From positions 1-8,184 of the forward strand of contig JBFLVN010000168.1 of assembly GCA_040758475.1 (NCBI GenBank): a stretch of DNA of 8,184 nucleotides, read 5' to 3'. Both the position numbers and the translations under genes were made by a program. A model generated the notes under the pieces. That model made no database searches. It saw only the letters and a program-made list of their open reading frames with translations, and was not told the DNA's origin. This DNA comes from JBFLVN01 sp040758475. Lineage in GTDB: Bacteria; JAGRBM01. Position 1 is the stretch's first letter, and every line of letters begins with the position of its first letter. This document shows, in pieces, positions 5,915-8,184 of this stretch.

Positions 5915-7377
5915 GGCACCCCCTCCCCGGCGCCCCGTTCCGGAAGGACCACCGTAAACGCGCTGCCCCGCCCGACTTCGCTTTCCACTTCGATCCGGCC
6001 GCCGTGCTGTTCGACGATGCCGTAACTGATCGCGAGCCCGAGCCCCATACCCTGACCCGGCTCCTTCGTCGTGAAGAAGGGGTCAAAAATCCGCGCCAGA
6101 TCGGCGGGAGGGATTCCCCGGCCGCTATCCGTCACGCGCACGAAGACGTCTTTTCCCGAGAGGCGGCCGGTTTCGACCGTAATGGTCCCCTTCCCTTCGA
6201 TCGCCTGGGCGCCGTTGAGGATCAGATTCGTAAAGACCTGGGCGAGCTGGCCCGGGATGCACCGGACCGGCGATCTAAGGCCGTATTCCCTGCGGATTTC
6301 CACCCGGTCCCTGATCTGAAGGTTGGCGAGGCGAAGGCACTGTTCGAGCGTGTCTTCCAAAAGGACTTCGCGGGATTGCTGGAGGGCCGGGCGGGAGAAA
6401 TCCCGGAGGCTGTCGACGATCTCGTGGCAGCGCCGGGCGCCCGCCTTGCAGTCGGCCAGCAAGGCCGGAAGCTCTTCCCGAATGAAGGGGATGCGCAGTT
6501 CCCGGGCGATTTTTTCCCGCTCCTCCGGCACCTGCGCGTCGGCAAAGCGTTCGAGGCGGGATGCGTAGCTTTCGAGGACTTCAAGGTTACTCGAAATAAA
6601 GCCGATCGGATTGTTGAGTTCGTGGGCCACGCCCGCCACGAGGGTGCCAAGCGATGCCAGTTTTTCCGAACGGGCGAGCCGCGCCTGGGCGGCTACGAGG
6701 TCGGCCGACGCCCGGCGCAGGTCGTCGTGGGCGTTCCGAAGGTTCCGCTCCCGCTCCTGCATCCCCTCGGCGACGTCCGAAATCAAAATGGCCGTCAGGA
6801 ACAAGAGGAGCGGGACGAACACCGCACTCGTCGCCATGGCGAAGAGCTTCTCCTGGGGGAGAATGCGGAAATCGGGAACGAGCGTGGCGTAGGCGAGAAC
6901 CCCCGTATATTCGAGGCAGAGGAGGACGATGTAGGCGAAAACGCAGGCCCAGGCACAATACATCGTGTGGCGGCGATCGCTCAAAACGGCCGTGGCACAG
7001 ATGAGGAGCACGTAGGCCATGGGGGTCACGGAGGTGACCGAACCCGTGAAGTGGCAGACTACCGTGATGGCGTAGGCGTCGAGGGTGAGGCGCACGTAGG
7101 AGAGGAATTCGACCAGGAAACCGCGGTAGATCAGGTAGTAGACGAAGGCGTTGTCCAGGAGGTTGAGGAGGATGAGCAGGACGTAGACGAACTTGCGGCC
7201 TTCCAGGAAAACCCGGTTGTGAACGAGGACGGCCAGAAATGTGATGGAAACCGCAAGCAGCCGGAAGCGGATACCCCGCAGGTAGCGCTCCTGGGCCGGT
7301 TCCGGCGGAGGAACGGCGACACGGGGGAGGTAGGCCCCCATATCGGGGGCCCAGGCGGCCGCAACAACCTTGGTCAT
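5911..7377 (-). CDS. Membrane sensor histidine kinase, partner of the NtrC-type regulator
   Basis: The protein has 488 residues. About six membrane helices fill residues 39-200 (about 39-57, 63-85, 88-110, 117-133, 139-157, 179-200) with only short loops, so no large periplasmic sensor domain exists. A charged coiled coil (about 205-237) leads to the dimerisation domain with SLGTLVAGVAHELNNPIG, where His252 is the phosphorylated histidine. The ATPase domain has the N box (NLILNGAQA, 384-392), G1 (DSGRG, 417-421), F box (FDPFFTTK, 431-438) and G2 (GQGMGLGLA, 441-449). All catalytic parts are intact, so it should phosphorylate the regulator whose gene overlaps it. No PAS domain is seen. The multi-helix sensor may read a membrane or small-molecule signal, or a membrane partner; the signal is unknown. 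ATG 7377 is the first in-frame start; it lacks a clear ribosome-binding site. A second ATG at 7341 lies inside a strong inverted repeat. Confidence 0.93.
   Translation of the reverse strand: MTKVVAAAWAPDMGAYLPRVAVPPPEPAQERYLRGIRFRLLAVSITFLAVLVHNRVFLEGRKFVYVLLILLNLLDNAFVYYLIYRGFLVEFLSYVRLTLDAYAITVVCHFTGSVTSVTPMAYVLLICATAVLSDRRHTMYCAWACVFAYIVLLCLEYTGVLAYATLVPDFRILPQEKLFAMATSAVFVPLLLFLTAILISDVAEGMQERERNLRNAHDDLRRASADLVAAQARLARSEKLASLGTLVAGVAHELNNPIGFISSNLEVLESYASRLERFADAQVPEEREKIARELRIPFIREELPALLADCKAGARRCHEIVDSLRDFSRPALQQSREVLLEDTLEQCLRLANLQIRDRVEIRREYGLRSPVRCIPGQLAQVFTNLILNGAQAIEGKGTITVETGRLSGKDVFVRVTDSGRGIPPADLARIFDPFFTTKEPGQGMGLGLAISYGIVEQHGGRIEVESEVGRGSAFTVVLPERGAGEGVP
7333..7351 (-). repeat. 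Perfect GC-only inverted repeat in the kinase 5' coding region
   Basis: GGCCCCC (7333-7339) and GGGGGCC (7345-7351) form a 7-base perfect inverted repeat around a 5-base loop. In the kinase mRNA it would fold about 26 bases after the start codon, covering codons 9-15 and the alternative ATG at codon 13. The repeat is plain in the sequence; a regulatory effect is inference. Confidence 0.6.
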
Positions 7378-7386
7378 GGCGGCCCG

Positions 7387-7414
7387 AGTGTAAACTAAGT
7401 TGGCAGGAGTGCAA
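7387..7414 (-). promoter_or_regulatory. Possible promoter for the kinase-regulator-rimI operon
   Basis: On the minus strand TTGCAC (7409-7414) and TACACT (7387-7392) are spaced by 16 bases. They match the -35 consensus at three of six positions and the -10 at four of six. The -10 ends 9 bases before the ATG, the same gap as at the receiver gene, and no ribosome-binding site is seen. The match is weak. Confidence 0.2.
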
Positions 7415-7449
7415 GGGTGGCTTATACAGCCCTATTCAATGCGAAAGGA

Positions 7450-8184
7450 TCACGGCCACCGCCAGCGGACGCCACCCCGAAGACCAAGGGTATGGGCGAA
7501 GTTTATAGGATCGTCGATGTAGACGAATTCTTCTTCGACGGCGGTGTAGAGGATTTCCAGGAAGAAAGCAGACCGGGAATCCGCATCCCGGGCTTCCAAG
7601 CCCAATCCCAGATCGAACCCAAGCGACACGATTTCATCTGAAATTGCATCTCCATTAAAATCATACCGGTTGAAGCCCTCTACCCCCCAAAAGCCAGCGA
7701 CGAGATAGGGCCGGATTACTTCTTCGCCGTTCTCGATGCTTCCCCCCATATACCCACGAAGCCGCAGGCCAATAACGAAAATACCGGAAGCGTATCGGCG
7801 GGCATCGCCAAAAGCGACGTCCACATCGAACTCCACGTCCTCTCCCCCGATTCCAAGAGAAAGCCCGCCGAAGGCCGCCACCGGAACATCGAAATCCATT
7901 GGCGCCTGGCCAAAAGCGCCCAAGGTAAAGTGAAACGAAGAATCGCCGCCACTCCATTCGAATTCCCGCTCCTTGGGCTCCGAAGGCTCCGCGGGCTCTC
8001 CTTCGACCGGCCGATCCTGAGATTGCGGCGGTTTTTCTTCTTGCAGTTCGTCCTTGTGCCCCGGCGGCCCGGGAGGGCCCGTGGGTTTTTCCTCCGGGGG
8101 CAATTCCTTCTCGCGGCGCTCCCGCTCCCGTTCTTCCCGTAGCGAAGTGGCGATCCGGGGCGTACCCCGCAGGCCGATGTTCAA
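7450..8184 (-). CDS. Putative outer-membrane beta-barrel protein, 3' part
   Basis: The reading frame is open to the right edge, so the gene starts beyond the window; the codon at the edge is TTG and need not be the start. The 244 visible residues fall into two parts. Residues about 17-77 are a linker dense in Glu, Arg, Lys and Pro, with a short GPPGPPG. Residues about 82-243 show about eight stretches of alternating polar and hydrophobic or aromatic residues, as in membrane beta strands (for example 132-148, 155-171, 184-199, 204-217, 229-243). The last strand ends VRWRWP, with aromatic residues near the end as in barrel proteins, though the final Pro is unusual. An acidic loop, DFNGDAISDE (175-184), resembles calcium-binding loops. 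I do not recognise the family. An eight-strand outer-membrane barrel with an N-terminal periplasmic linker is the best reading. Confidence 0.65.
   Translation of the reverse strand: MNIGLRGTPRIATSLREERERERREKELPPEEKPTGPPGPPGHKDELQEEKPPQSQDRPVEGEPAEPSEPKEREFEWSGGDSSFHFTLGAFGQAPMDFDVPVAAFGGLSLGIGGEDVEFDVDVAFGDARRYASGIFVIGLRLRGYMGGSIENGEEVIRPYLVAGFWGVEGFNRYDFNGDAISDEIVSLGFDLGLGLEARDADSRSAFFLEILYTAVEEEFVYIDDPINFAHTLGLRGGVRWRWP

Noticed and set aside
6004..7398. Long plus-strand open frame of 464 codons opposite the histidine kinase
   Set aside because: Same reason: composition is biased, no motifs, and the minus-strand kinase is complete with all catalytic boxes.
7419..7431. Small hairpin after the barrel gene as its terminator
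   Set aside because: The stem is only 4 bases and lacks a following T run on the minus strand.
8062..8080. Collagen-like GPPGPPG and KDEL in the linker of the barrel protein
   Set aside because: Two triplets do not make a collagen helix, and KDEL is internal and meaningless in bacteria; both fall in a low-complexity linker.

Overview
The window looks like chromosomal DNA of a G+C-rich (roughly 60% by eye) Gram-negative bacterium. The evidence is a likely outer-membrane beta-barrel protein, a sigma54-type response regulator, NAD-linked (class 1B) dihydroorotate dehydrogenase genes and dense housekeeping gene packing. I cannot name the lineage; a deltaproteobacterium-like or poorly cultured group would fit. 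I see no mobile elements, RNA genes, CRISPR arrays or phage genes, and no gene-free stretch over 200 bases.

Layout, left to right. On the minus strand: an H-protein (GcvH) homologue (5-421), an HtpX-type membrane metalloprotease (601-1455), and the pyrK-pyrD pair (3390 down to 1568), which encodes the two subunits of NAD-dependent dihydroorotate dehydrogenase for pyrimidine synthesis. One plus-strand gene, a stand-alone receiver-domain protein (3484-3855), diverges from pyrK and converges on rimI. Back on the minus strand is a probable three-gene operon, transcribed from about 7377 to 3860: membrane histidine kinase, NtrC-type response regulator, then rimI (ribosomal protein acetyltransferase). 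The right edge holds the 3' part of a gene for a charged, proline-rich linker followed by a putative eight-strand outer-membrane barrel.

How genes work together. PyrK passes electrons between the FMN of PyrD and NAD; their genes overlap by 4 bases. The kinase and its regulator form a two-component pair, also overlapping by 4 bases. The lone receiver protein has no partner in the window.

The most notable point is the H-protein homologue. The lysine that carries lipoate is replaced by glutamate in an otherwise gap-free alignment, the protein has a single lysine in all, and it ends in a run of acidic residues. It probably cannot serve as a normal glycine-cleavage carrier. A second point is that the lone receiver gene probably makes a leaderless mRNA. 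I found no convincing multi-gene novel system.
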